NCBI GenBank assembly: GCA_027605045.1
Contig: JAQFWX010000010.1
Coordinates: forward strand, 1,528,351 to 1,592,350
Source: Phallus indusiatus
Taxonomy: Eukaryota > Basidiomycota > Agaricomycetes > Phallales > Phallaceae
Direction of reading: 5' to 3'
Length of the DNA: 64,000 bases
Below, one piece after another: positions 1 through 11,134 of this stretch. A model generated the notes under the pieces. The model ran no database searches. It saw only the letters and a program-made list of their open reading frames with translations, and was not told the origin of the DNA. How positions within the stretch are numbered: the stretch's first letter is position 1; each line of letters opens with the position of its first letter. Both the position numbers and the translations under genes were made by a program.

Positions 1-1408
1 TAGTCAAACCAAAGAACATGACCAAGGGCTCGAACAATCCTCGATTTGTGCGAAACGCTGCTTTCCACTCATCGCCTTCTTTAATGCGAACGTTGTTGTA
101 TCCCCATCTAACATCGAGTTTTGTGAAGTACTTCGCGCCCCTTAATTTGTTCACGAGTTCGGGGATTAAAGGTAATGGGTATCGATTTTTGATGGTCATC
201 GCGTTGAGAGCCCGATAGTCCTGAATAAGTCGTAGGGAGCCATCCTTCTTCTTGATAAAGAAGACCGGGGAGGCCATGGGTGATTTCGAAGGGCGGATTC
301 GACCCGAACGAAGATTCTCTTCCAAAAACGCATCGAGTTCTTTCTGTTCGTTAGGCGACAGAGGGTACACCTTGCAAAACTTGGGATCTGAATCGGGTAA
401 GAGCTCTATTGCATGATCCCATTTCTTTGGAGGAGGCAGGGAATCGAAAGATTCTTTCGCAAAGACGTCTTCGAAATCGTGGAACGTTTCGGGAACGATC
501 TCTCGAAATCCAGATTTGGGTGCATCCCTCGTATTGTTCGCATGCGCTTGCGCCAACCGCTGTGAGATGGTTTCGGTTGCTCTGATACGACATTCATCCA
601 GGGGTTCTGAATTAAGGGAAACCGCGAATAATCGATCACCTTCTTCTGGGTGAAACTCGTCTTCCACATTCACGAGATCTGGCATATCTGGATCAGTGGA
701 TTCAGTTTCGTCCAGGGAAACGGGAGGGATCGCTCGAACTGAACGCAGGAAACATTTCGGGCCTTTCCTTTCAGTAGAAGGCGGTCTACAAGATCGACAT
801 TCGGGATTACACCGGGTTAACTCGACCTCTCCAGTTGAGTAGTCGATTACCGGGTTGTGAGCCTTGAACCAGGGTAGTCCCAGCAACACTGGATATTTGC
901 CGAGGGCAGTGACGGCAAACATGACACGTTCGGAATGGGTTTGATATCGCATCACCAGGTCCACTACATGCGTGATATTTCCCGCCTGATTGGGAGTACC
1001 ATCAACATTGAAAACGGGAATCGGTTTCGGTAATCGAATCTTCGGGAGCCGATTCTTCTCGACGAAGTCCTGATCGAGGAACATCCCACTAGCACCAGTG
1101 TCGAGCATCGCCTTCGAGTGAATGAGATCGCCCGTATCGGTGCTCTGAAGTTCTACATCGATCTCGAGCTTCTGAGTGCCGGCAGTGGCATTGAGACGGT
1201 ATTCGCGTGGAATTCGCTTGCGTCTTCCAATCGAAAGGCGACGAGGACCAGGGATCAGAGGGTTCGAGAGAGGAATGGATGCATCAGAGTCAATAGAATT
1301 CGAATCAGAAATTTCATTGCACTTGTCTTCTATGTACAATACATCGAATCTATTTGACGTTGGCAGTGAGGGCGCATCCCTTACTCGCTGCCGTTCTGAA
1401 AATCCTCT
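1..1408 (-). CDS. Ty3/gypsy retrotransposon Pol, N-terminal part (protease and start of reverse transcriptase), runs off window edge
   Basis: The minus strand is open from 1408 to base 1 in a frame that is -1 relative to the upstream gag. It carries a retropepsin-like active site LDTGASG near 1100, then a linker, then reverse-transcriptase motifs: SPMASPVFFIKKKDG, LRLIQDYRALNAMTIKNRYP and FTKLDVRWGYNNVRI. This order (protease before RT) is that of Ty3/gypsy Pol; RNase H and integrase would lie beyond the left edge. The product copies element RNA into DNA inside virus-like particles. No stop codon interrupts the part in view, so the element may be young. It overlaps the end of gag by about 25 bases, so translation probably needs a ribosomal frameshift. 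Partial gene; the family call is firm. Confidence 0.9.
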
Positions 1409-2619
1409 CTAGTTGCAGTGACCGCGATCTCGTTTTCTTCCGTAGCGATCTCGACACGATTCTGTGTTTCCAGCACATCTTGTTGAGCAAATCGTTGCTC
1501 GAGAATCTCGTCGATTTCATCGGTCTGCATAAATCGAACATCGAATGCGCGTGGGCAGTCCTTAACAAGATGACCTAATTGTCCACATCGGAAACACCGG
1601 GCTGTCTCAGTCTGTATGCGGCGGCGAGCAGCATCAACCTCCATGGCATCATTTCGGGTTGGAGGTGCAACATTAGCAGGGGCAGAAATCGGTGGTCGCA
1701 TTGGGTGAGACATGGTGGCAGGGATCGGTGCACGAGGTGGAGGAAAAGGAGGTGGGGAGTAAATAGGGGGTCCCGTCGTACGTTGGTAGATCGGGAATGG
1801 GCTGGGTCGAGTTCGAGAGATCGGAATCGACGTAAGAGGGGTTGAAGTCGAATTACCGGCAATGACTCGACGTTGGGTGGCATTGAAAGCATCGTTGGTA
1901 CGGCGAGCTTGATCGAAGAGTCTAGCAGCCTGAACCCATCCTTCGTAGTCGCTGTAATCGGGTCGATTCTGCATCGTTCCCACTTTACTAGAGATCTCCC
2001 GGTCTAAACCTTGTCGATAATACGTTGTCAGCGCAAGGCCATCATGAATCGTAAATCCAGCGCGATCTACGATTATGCGAAACGCGTCGGTGTAATCGTC
2101 TACATTTCGACCTCCTTGAGCATAACGTCCCGAAAGAAGGAGATTCAATGCATCCTCGGCTTCGGTCACTGGGAAGAATTCAGAACGAAACTTTTGTCGG
2201 AAATCTTCCCAGGTCTCATAAGGAGCCAGTCCCCGGTTGTACTGGGCCTGAACAAGTTCGGCAAAGGCACCAGCGCGTCCACTATTCATGTAGGATAGTA
2301 CCCAGATGACTTTGGTACTGAGATTCGGGAAATCGCCACCGCATACGCTCATGTAGAGTTCGACCGAGTTCCAGAATGTACGGCCATTTTTGCGATCTCC
2401 GTCATAGGCGAGAGGTACAGCAGGGCGAGTGTTTCGAGACGATCTTGTCTCGTTTTGAGGATTTGGAACCGAGGCTCCAGGATTAGGGGTGTTCGGATTA
2501 GCGGGATCGGCAGTAGAAGCCTGGGGGGGAAGAAGTCGGTTGAGATGAGTTACAAGCTCTTCCATTCTTTGTTCAATCGCAGTGAGGCGAACGATGGGAT
2601 CACTCTCAGGCTGTTCCAT
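1381..2619 (-). CDS. Ty3/gypsy retrotransposon Gag with CCHC zinc knuckle
   Basis: Single uninterrupted frame of 412 residues. An N-terminal segment with a short coiled-coil-like stretch (AIEQRMEELVTHLNRLL) and a Pro/Asn/Ser linker is followed by a retrotransposon-gag capsid-like domain at about residues 75-240 (WNSVELYMSVCGG, WEDFRQKFRSEFFP). A proline-rich segment follows, then a zinc knuckle CFRCGQLGHLVKDC (C-x2-C-x4-H-x4-C) near residue 340. It packages element RNA. It lies between the LTR at 2764-3114 and pol, on the same strand, the normal element order. The start at 2619 is the first ATG after the LTR. The frame is intact, and its single-exon structure contrasts with the intron-rich host genes. 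Confidence 0.92.
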   Translation of the reverse strand: MEQPESDPIVRLTAIEQRMEELVTHLNRLLPPQASTADPANPNTPNPGASVPNPQNETRSSRNTRPAVPLAYDGDRKNGRTFWNSVELYMSVCGGDFPNLSTKVIWVLSYMNSGRAGAFAELVQAQYNRGLAPYETWEDFRQKFRSEFFPVTEAEDALNLLLSGRYAQGGRNVDDYTDAFRIIVDRAGFTIHDGLALTTYYRQGLDREISSKVGTMQNRPDYSDYEGWVQAARLFDQARRTNDAFNATQRRVIAGNSTSTPLTSIPISRTRPSPFPIYQRTTGPPIYSPPPFPPPRAPIPATMSHPMRPPISAPANVAPPTRNDAMEVDAARRRIQTETARCFRCGQLGHLVKDCPRAFDVRFMQTDEIDEILEQRFAQQDVLETQNRVEIATEENEIAVTATREDFQNGSE

Positions 2620-2763
2620 GACGAAAGGAATCGAAGAACGAAGGGCGGAGGGGTCGTTTTATGGGCGAAAAGCGTCGGGAACGTCTGAGACACTGCTGAT
2701 AAAGAGTTTCCGAAGGAAAACGACAATAGAAACGACCGGTCCGAAGGTAGAAGCTTGTTCTAC

Positions 2764-3114
2764 TGTTAGGGCGACTCAGGGCACACACCTAGAGGAGGGA
2801 AAACCTAAGATCTATTGGGGGACAACGACTAACTACTCACCTAGAGGAGGGAAAACCTAAGAGAACAAGCTTAGGTATCCCCCTCTAGGGAAATCGCATA
2901 TAAGTACAGGATATGAGGCGCCCGACTGATCCCCATGGGATCCGAGGAGATACAGACAGAAATCGAAAGAAATCGAAAAGATCGAGAGATCGAGAAAACG
3001 ATGAAAATAGTGGAAATGACAAATACGGGAAATGATGGGAATCGAAGTGCGAAATGAAATCAAAAGAAATCGAAGAAATCGAATAATAGGGCAAGGCGCT
3101 AGCGTACCGTAACA
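2764..3114 (-). repeat. 5' LTR of the Ty3/gypsy element
   Basis: Read on the minus strand, this 351-base block begins TGTTACGGTACGCTAGCGCC and ends GAGTCGCCCTAACA, so it has the TG...CA ends of an LTR, and it sits 144 bases before gag. Inside are two copies of a 25-base direct repeat (2786-2810 and 2838-2862, CACCTAGAGGAGGGAAAACC...). A hairpin-forming block CCTAAGAGAACAAGCTTAGG lies at 2857-2876. The inner end is supported by a second, diverged LTR at 4469-4588 that ends with the same CCCTAACA. The partner LTR is outside the window, so the target-site duplication cannot be tested. I could not identify the primer-binding tRNA. Confidence 0.7.
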
Positions 3115-4468
3115 CCACAAAGCATTAATTTGGTATTGTATCAGTTAATAAAGAATTATAAACTGATGAAATGCTACTATTAATCAGAGTACATACATTG
3201 TTATATGCAGACGATCTTTGTCTGCCTAAGTACCTAGTATTATGTAATGTACATAGGTGCTGTCACACCTGTAAATACCGTGTAACAGTAAAGGTGCCGG
3301 CAGCCTTTCTTACCTGCACTTGCAAATATACAGCTTTACACTGTTAGTTGTGAGTCCGTAAGAATCAGGCTAATCGTAAACTGTAATGAAACGTTATACC
3401 AGTAGCTCCAGTTCTGGATTTAATCCCAGTTTTTAAATTTGTAGTCTGAATTATGTATTTTCCTGTTATTTAAATTTACAGTTGAGTTTTCTTTTCATTC
3501 TATGTCACACTTTCATTCTTGTCCAGATTGTCAGAATATGGCACCATATTCTTCTCATTCTTCCCATTTATTATTTATTATCATCAGCACCATTTTATTC
3601 CTATCACATTTACACTTCTCATATTTTATCTGTCACTTACATTTGTCCCTGTCAGGGTACGTCTCAGGTTAACAGTCACTCTAGTATATTAGCGTAGTAT
3701 AGTATAACCTACTTAGATGCCTACGCGCTCTACGTCGGTCATACGGTACCTGGTATACCGGTCCGTACTCATCCCTCGCGTATTCTCCCGAACTCTCCCC
3801 GTTTCTCCGTTCGCTCCATTCTGCCCTATTTCCCTCTTTCTCTATGTCATCCGTATTGTCCTCGACTACCGCTCTTCCTATTGGTAGATAATGCACCTGA
3901 TAGCTATTGGTTAGAGATAGTGTAATCATGTATATATACAACTGTGTGCGCATGAGTAGTTCCTTGCGCTATTATAGACTGGGTTACTGGGTTATAGTAG
4001 CAGTCCGATCCTTAAGTCTAACCACTGAACAGTCGTGCCCTAACAGTCCCATCCTCCGTATTTTCCATTTCTCTTACTCACATCCACCATGTGCTTGTTC
4101 TCAATTTGATCCATGTTAGCATATAATACTCATAGACTCAATACATAAACATTTCTTCAACTGAGTACTCTTGCTCTGACATCACTTATAGTTCACTCAC
4201 CTCTGCATTGTGTGACTGCTATTTCAATAGTTCTCAGGGATTCTGTCAGAGTACGCTACCACCGTCTCTCATTTTTCCTTATTTATTATCATCAGTATAT
4301 ATTTATTTCTATTTTATTTATATTTCCCACACATTACTTCCACCTTCCATTTATTCCCTTCGTCTATATTTCACCTTCTTTACTCGTGCGCGTTGCGTGC
4401 TCGTACCCGGCGTGATGCCCGTGACATCACATCGCTTAGGCTCAGCTTGGGCGCCTGGCACTTAGCTG
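3115..4468. other. AT- and pyrimidine-rich stretch without a recognisable gene
   Basis: Short open frames here are rich in Tyr, Ile, Ser and Phe and show no family motif. Two segments (about 3560-3640 and 4270-4350) resemble each other, each with TTATTTATTATCATCAG followed by CT-rich sequence, which suggests old repeat copies. The stretch lies between two LTR-like blocks and is most likely decayed transposon sequence. Confidence 0.4.
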
Positions 4469-4588
4469 TGTCAGGGCCGCACGCCGCGTTGTTGTTTTAT
4501 GTATATAGTAGCTGTACCTAGAGTGAGGGTCCCTAAGCTTGTTCTCTTAGGATCCCCTCCCTCTAGTCTGAGCTGAGTAGCCCTAACA
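4469..4588 (+). repeat. Diverged solo LTR or LTR fragment related to the gypsy LTR
   Basis: On the plus strand the block starts TGTCAGGGCCGCACGCCGCG and ends GAGTAGCCCTAACA. It contains CCTAAGCTTGTTCTCTTAGG at 4532-4551, an exact reverse-complement match to 2857-2876 of the LTR above, followed by a CCTCCCTCTAG motif as in that LTR. It is opposite in orientation to the gypsy element and much shorter (120 against 351 bases), so it is an internally deleted solo LTR or a related family. No flanking duplication was seen. Confidence 0.5.
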
Positions 4589-5624
4589 GATTCTCAGTCA
4601 CTACTAAAGGATGGAAAAAAAGAAAAGTGTTTCTAAAGTCCAAATTTATCACCTGGCTTTACAAAGATAATTCAACTTTTCAACTTTATTTATTCTCAGT
4701 AATTTTATTTATTGTATTTAATTTATCTCATTACTCAAGATTAGTAGTATCAGTCAGTATCAGTCAGTCTCAGTAGTCTCTCAGGGTCTCAGGCTGTTCA
4801 TATCACTCATTTTATGCCAGCGAAGAGTGCGAGTTTAGGAATGTATTTGAGTGAGAATGTTGATGTCTTGTGATTGGCTGCTGAGGCTGGTTCACCCACC
4901 ACTGTCAGCACTTCACACACCGGAGGCTCGGCTTCGCCTCGCATTGGAGAACAGACCTCGCGCTGCTTACATAAATATATTAGGTAATTATTAGGTCAGC
5001 ACTTCTACTTAGTCATCGTTGCCTTTTCATTAGTATTGATTGATTGATCAAATGAACACTCGGCTAAACTCTTGTTGCCTCTTCCGATATTGAATGACAT
5101 CTTCGTGTTGATCGACTGTCCTTCAACAACTGTGTTATGGATCATCTTGACGATGGGCGCAATTGGAGAAAAATTCAAGCAAACGATAGGTTGAGCCGAT
5201 TATGATGCCAAAAAGGGTCATCATATCTTCCTACTTATCTGATAGACATGGCCTAATTGTCAAGGGCTTCAGTGGGCTGAGTAACCAGATAAATATATGT
5301 ATATGATGAAAGTGCCTACTATTTATATGCTGTAGCAACTATGCATTCAGATCGATACCGATATGAAGAGATATGAAGAGAGCCTCGAGGTTACCATTTG
5401 CAATCGCCATATAATGGGTCTTGAAAAGCTTAGTATCTTACGCACTTTCCGAAGCCAAGCCTAATCGCCGAGTTTGCGTAATGTACCGGAAGGAACTTCA
5501 TCTCGGTCAATATATTCATTTGACCAAATTTTAGTCAAGAACCGTAAACTTTGTCGGCTTTTGCGCGTCGAGTCCGATTTTTTAGGTCACTTGGACGGGT
5601 TAGACAGTTCTTTCCATATTACCT
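4589..5624. other. Intergenic, no gene seen
   Basis: Contains a small tandem patch of CAGTCAGTAT/CAGTCAGTCT units at about 4750-4780 and otherwise unremarkable AT-rich DNA. The right end is probably the 3' flank of the DUF6533 gene. Confidence 0.4.
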
Positions 5625-7402
5625 TTATCTACGCCTGTAATACAAATTATATAGAGCAGTCCGTCTCTCAAAGACATCCGAAAGATCCTTGACGGTAAGC
5701 TCAATTTCATCTTCCTCATTGGGCTCACCATCATCGACAAATGATCCCATGTTTCCGATAATGGTAGACACCACTGTTTGGTCTTCCTAATAGTTATAGT
5801 GTCAGTTCCACTTCTATACTTTACGACCAGAAGGGGTACTAACCGACGGTTCTACAGAAATTTGGATCGTCAAAGTCCGTTCCTCGATACCACAAAGAAT
5901 TTAAAACTCACCATTGCGTAGGTTCAATACCAGACGCGAAACCATAGTTGATGTCAACAGGGTGGCGAGACTATATTCAAGCATTTATCAAGTGTATAGG
6001 CAAAGAAACAGCATATTATCACTCACGCGGCAGCTGTCCCATTCAATCGACCTTGGCTCGCCTTACCAAGAGATCCATGTCAGCGAATATCAGTGAACGT
6101 CCCGATACCGCAAAAAAACGCTTACGGTGCTGAATAATAAATTTATTGTGTTGACGGTGAATATGCAGAAGAAATAGAGGATCCCATCTCTTCTAAATCT
6201 TTCAATACTCCTAAGAAGAAACATTCATAATACGTCATCAAATTGGACTGATTCACATACGAGCTGACAGGTCCCTCAGAGCGCGGACCGGCCGCCTTTG
6301 TCCTTCCAAGAGTAATGAGGAAAACAAGCGAGTCAATAACCATAGGAAATATCCAGAAGACAACTGAACGTCTTCCTGAGTACTAGGCTTCTTGCCCTCA
6401 AAGATAGTGCACTTACTCTGAAGGGGGGTATTACTAGGCGAACAGCCTAATCAGATAGACATAGATTCAGAATGTGATCCAATGATTACGTGTTTACTGA
6501 CCATTGATACTGGAAGGTAACATTTGCACTAAAGCTTTTGTAAATTACAATAATTCCTTAACGAAAACAGTATAACTCACACGGCGAACTTGGAATAGTT
6601 ATAATCCACAGGACAACTTGAATTAGCCAGATCGCAGCGAGACCACCAGCTATAATGCGATTTCGACCAGTCAAGGCATAGACGCGAATAATCATAAGAC
6701 CTTGTAACCAATTAGCAATTAATCAGAATCTATTAAACAGAATGGCTTACATTCGCAAACTTTCGTTTAAGAAGCGTCGATTCAATCACTCGTAAACCAA
6801 AATATGAAAATTCTTACTGGCTGTTGTAATCAAGGCAAAAGATATGACATCCTTGTACATCCTACGACAAATACCTCTGTTGACAATGTTTGTTAAACTC
6901 TGTGAAAAAACGTATACGAAAACACACTTGAACATACGTCTGATAGAAAGATAAGATACAGAAAAAAAACACGACATCGTATAAGGAAAACCTACCGTGT
7001 CGCTTATGGCAGTGTACTCCACAAATGATAATGCATAAAAGATTGGTGTGAGGTAACGATTGAGTAAAAAAAGAATTTTCGGTATGCTCAAAGGAGCCCG
7101 CCATATTTTTCGGACCTTCGGACGACGTTATAGACAAAGTGTATACATTTAAGGACGGTACGTGCCTCTTCACCGAGTGTTAACGCTGGAGAGAAAATAA
7201 ATCAAAAGAAACAGTTAAAATGACTGCAGCGTACCATGGTCATATATTAGCATAACGTACGACCCTAGAAAAACCATGTTTATGATCTCACTACACCGAT
7301 AAATTCAGTAGATGCGACTATAACTTGGAGCATGAATTCCAAACCGTACATGCGAGCATACAGCTGGACAAAATCTACCTGAGATGTGCTTGATGCCTCC
7401 AT
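5625..7402 (-). CDS. DUF6533-family multi-pass membrane protein
   Basis: A many-exon gene read by joining minus-strand blocks. The ATG at 7402 opens MEASSTSQVDFVQLYARMYG. Next come IYDH and, after an intron, LTLGEEARTV, then VRKIWRAPLSIPKILFLLNR and YLTPIFYALSFVEYTAISDT. Further exons give RMYKDVISFALITTAS, RVYALTGRNRIIAGGLAAIW with LIQVVLWIITIPSS, VVFWIFPMVIDSLVFLITLG, STMVSRLVLNLRN and a C-terminal acidic tail EDQTVVSTIIGNMGSF. The YDH...LT..EE...W.....K.LF..NRY signature and the series of membrane helices are those of the basidiomycete DUF6533 family, whose function is unknown; these are expected in cellular membranes. Introns are short (the first about 32 bases, one near 6380 about 41). 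The reading frame appears intact once these are removed. No partner gene is obvious nearby. Confidence 0.75.
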
Positions 7403-8472
7403 AGCTGCTTTGAATAACAGTATGCGCGCAGCTCAAGGTCGGGGGCGAAATCCCAGGGTGAGGTCTCAAATAATGGTCAAAGAGCGCAACCACTGTGGCA
7501 AATTTCGAAAGGAATTTTCTCGAGAAGACGGCTTCTCAAATATAGCCCGTGAGACTTTAATTTCCTAAAGGTGTAACAAAATCAAATGCTTAAAATTGAT
7601 TTCGGAAGTGATGAGACAGTACTAGTTGATCAAGAAAAATACATACTAATTCAGTCTCTGTTGGCGAACGTATCAAACAAAATGCTGTGAATGATATTCA
7701 TGCATTTGTTTTAGCTTCAGGCTGAGGTACTCCAATTACAAAGCCATGGATTCGAAATTCGTCGTTTGACCTGACTAGGATTTTGGAAATTATTTAGGAA
7801 TTGGCGAAGGAGGGGTTCCTGGGAAACAAATCGGTGTGAATTCACTGGACAGCGCTCCCGTGAACAGTATTGGCTCTCACAGACATCATCAGAGTTCTGC
7901 AGTACGCAGATCTGCTTTGATTTTTAGCGGAAATTTTTTTTGAAAAGTTTATTTTTGAGACCTTGCCTGGAGAGATTTAGAACCGCACGAGTTCTGACAA
8001 CGATATGCAGCATGATGACAACATAGTAGAATGACATTTTTCCAATTCGAACCGCAATGTTGCCGTAGGTTAGATATGATTTTTTTTATTACAAGGCCAT
8101 AATCAGATGACGCTAATGAACCACCCGCGGTCATCCGATCCGTATCATCCGTGAAATAATGTGTCGGTAGATTCGCTACCCAATAGCTATGTACCTGACC
8201 TTGTGTGTCAGACCCGCTAGCCAGAGAAAAATCAGAGACTCTACCCATTCATTTGCTGCGCAATAATATCTCAAACCAAAAAACAATTCGCCTTGAGCGG
8301 AACCTTCGAAAAACGAACGGAGCTAGGACAGTCACGATCGCGACGCGACGAGTTACGAGTTCCCACGTATGTAATAACAGCGCTCTTCGACAATCTTTCA
8401 ATCTCCCAGTTGTTTTTACCCCAGCTTCTTCATTTTTTTTTGCAAATTCCGTTGTTGTTATGGCCTGTTGTT
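7403..8472. other. Intergenic region between DUF6533 gene and PSO2
   Basis: No supported gene. It should contain the divergent promoters of the DUF6533 gene (minus) and PSO2 (plus). Several T-rich runs occur near 7930 and 8430, but no clear TATA box or repeat could be assigned. Confidence 0.4.
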
Positions 8473-10918
8473 ATGTCTCGAAAACGTAAAGATTCATCTC
8501 AAAGCACGACCTTGTTCGATTATTTTGCTTCAAGCTCTAAGAAAACGCGTCGAATACTGTCTAAGACACCCTCAAGAAAACCTTCCGTCGTTGGTGGCAA
8601 CATCGAAGAAGATATTATAGTCATCTCGTCCGATGTTGAGCCTGATACCCAAGAAGATAGTCTTTCTGGTCGTCCGGCTGGTATGGAAGCCTATGTGACA
8701 CCCATACATACGGCTGGGAAGGAAGTACCGGTTGAGGCCATCCAAGACAACGAAGAACCGATCCCGGGGGACAAGATAGAAAGCATTTCTGAGTTATGTG
8801 ATATATCAAATATACCCTTGGAAGACCATTGGGATTTCAAAGATGATGAAGCTATGGAAGATCCTGAAGAGGAAGTGGGTGACATTGCAACCGACACTCA
8901 AAGCGTATGTGGAGCTGAATCACGCGACGAAAGTCCTGAAAGTAGCTGTCCTATTTGTATGACCTCGTTGAAGGGCCTATCAGACTCGGTGCGTTTATCT
9001 TGTCGCTGAGATTAACGCTTCTTCTAATGCAAATGCATGAATAGGAAACTGAAAGACACGTTAATAGGTGTCTTGATACACTGTCAGCAGAAGCTCAAAC
9101 ATCCCGGAAAATTGCTTCCTCCTCCAATATAAAACAATTAGCGAAGACGGCATTTTCCGTTTTAATGTCAGGTTATCAAGATACCAAAGCATGGAAGGAA
9201 GCTACAGAAGCAGAGAATCAACGTGGAGGAGTTACAGGACGGAGATCCGCTCCTTTCTATAAGGTATTTATTACAGCTTGAATACAGCTTGCAGTAATCA
9301 CTATCTCAATGTCGATGAATTGCATTAGGTCTTACAGGGCATGCCCATTGCCGTTGACGCCTTCCGCTATGGAAAGATACCTGGAGTAACGGCTTATTTT
9401 CTTTCGTACGTTCAGTAAACTTAACTTATGTTTAATAGCCGCTTAACTGACAGCACACGAATTACAACTACAGTCATGCCCATTCAGATCATTATACTAA
9501 TTTATCCTCTTCCTGGAAAAACGGCTTAATCTACTGCTCGCAAACTACTGCTAATCTCGTTATTCAAATGCTGAGAGTCGATCCGAAATGGATAAAACCA
9601 TTACCTTTGGACATTCCAGTAGTAATTCCAGATACTGGGGGAGTCAAGGTTACGCTGATTCAAGCCAACCACTGTAGGCCAATCGTGTTTCTCATTGTTT
9701 TCGTTCCCATTGATCCCTTTCTGAAGGTCCCGGTTCTGTGCTGTTTTTATTCGAAGGTCGTCAAACTGTAAACGCTGGGGACAGCACTTTTCGGTCTCCT
9801 CATATTGGCTCGTCTAAGGATTTTCGATACCTCCACTGCGGCGATTTCCGAGCTTGTCCAAAGCATATAGAACATGACCAAATAAGGGGAGCACATATTG
9901 ATGCTGTATATTTAGACACAACATATCTAGATCCAAGAGTAAGATTGTTCGTTCCTGTCAAGGGATGAGTCTAAAAATTGTCTAGTATTGTTTCCCTCCG
10001 CAACCATTGGTCATCTCTGCATGTGCTGATCTAGTTCGTCGATTGATTTCGCCTGGATGTACCCCTACGGAGAATGGACGTGGGACCTTGGAGTCTATAG
10101 CTAATTGGCTAGTACCTGGTGATGAAAAGGGCAAGGAGAAGGAGAAGTCCAATTCAGGCAAAGAACGAACGCTGGTCGCCGTCGGGTTCGTAGTTAATGA
10201 CCTTTTTATAAATCACAAGCTAAATTTGATTTCATTTAACAAGGACCTACACTATAGGAAAGGAACGGATTGTAAAAGGTTGGTTATTTTCTGTTTCTTT
10301 CTTGTGCTGACGTCACCGCTTATTGTACCTACCAAAGCCATCGCGAAAAGTCTTTCTACAAAGGTGTATTGCGACTCCCGTAAATCATCGATACTCAAAT
10401 GCATCGACGATCCGGAGTTACATCAACTGCTTACAAACGATCCACTAAACGCTGGAATTCACATCGTTCCTCTTCACATGATAGTATCAGATAGGCTCTC
10501 TGGATACCTAGAAAAATGGAACGGCCATTGGACAAAAATTATTGGATTCCGACCCACAGGTTGGACATATACCTCCAACGGAAACAATCTCGATGATTCA
10601 TTCCCAAGCATTCCTCACATTATCTCACGAGATCAAGCAAGAGACTTTACACATGCCAATCTTCGGTTAGGCAAAAATTCCTCGTCAAGGGTGCTCCTGT
10701 ACAATGTTCCTTATTCGGAACATTCCTCATTTTTTGAACTCACTTGCTTTGCTATGAGTTTAGATTGGGGGAAGATTATTGCGACCGTAAATGTTGGCAG
10801 TCCGAGATCCAGGGGGAAGATGGAGAAGTGGTTCGAGAAATGGCGAGCTGAGAAGATGAAAAGGCTACGAGATGAAGGCTTGGAAATTGTACAGTATCGG
10901 TCGTTAGATTATTGGTGA
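8473..10918 (+). CDS. PSO2: DNA interstrand cross-link repair nuclease Pso2/Snm1
   Basis: Multi-exon gene of roughly 690 codons. The ATG at 8473 gives MSRKRKDSSQSTTLFDYF, whose STTLFDYF resembles a PCNA-interacting box. A UBZ4-type ubiquitin-binding finger follows across the first intron: CPIC in exon 1 and HVNRC in exon 2. The metallo-beta-lactamase core shows SHAHSDHYTNL (metal-binding HxHxDH), NHCPGSVLFLFEG, NAGDSTF and DAVYLDTTYLDP. The DRMBL/beta-CASP part shows TYTIGKERIVKAIAK, IGFRPTGWTYT and LYNVPYSEHSSFFEL. The family trims DNA 5' ends in the nucleus to remove interstrand cross-links. Motifs are complete, so it should be active. An upstream in-frame stretch (8293-8472) lacks conserved sequence and is treated as leader. 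Confidence 0.93.
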
Positions 10919-11134
10919 CTTGTAATTGCCCTAATATTTTGTATTTTTTCTTTCTTTCTAAAGCGTCTCACGAGTCTTGCCTTGTTTGTTTGTAGTTGTT
11001 TGGACCGTGATCCGCAATGACATCATCTCCCCAATTGAAGTCTGAGCCTGAGCCTGAGTTCACTTGGCTCTTAAATAGTACTTGGTTCTTCTGGGCAAGT
11101 CTGGGCTATGCACATCACCTTTCTCCCAGACTGA

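Noticed and set aside
1118..2860. Several plus-strand frames of 60-95 codons
   Set aside because: They are antisense to the intact gag-pol frames and have no independent support.
2857..3120. Overlapping minus-strand frames across the LTR
   Set aside because: They lie inside the LTR and lack motifs; chance frames.
6360..6440. Apparent frameshift in the DUF6533 gene between GCSPSNTPLQ and VVFWIFPMVID
   Set aside because: A 41-base intron with GTAAGT donor and ACTCAG acceptor restores the frame, so no lesion is needed.
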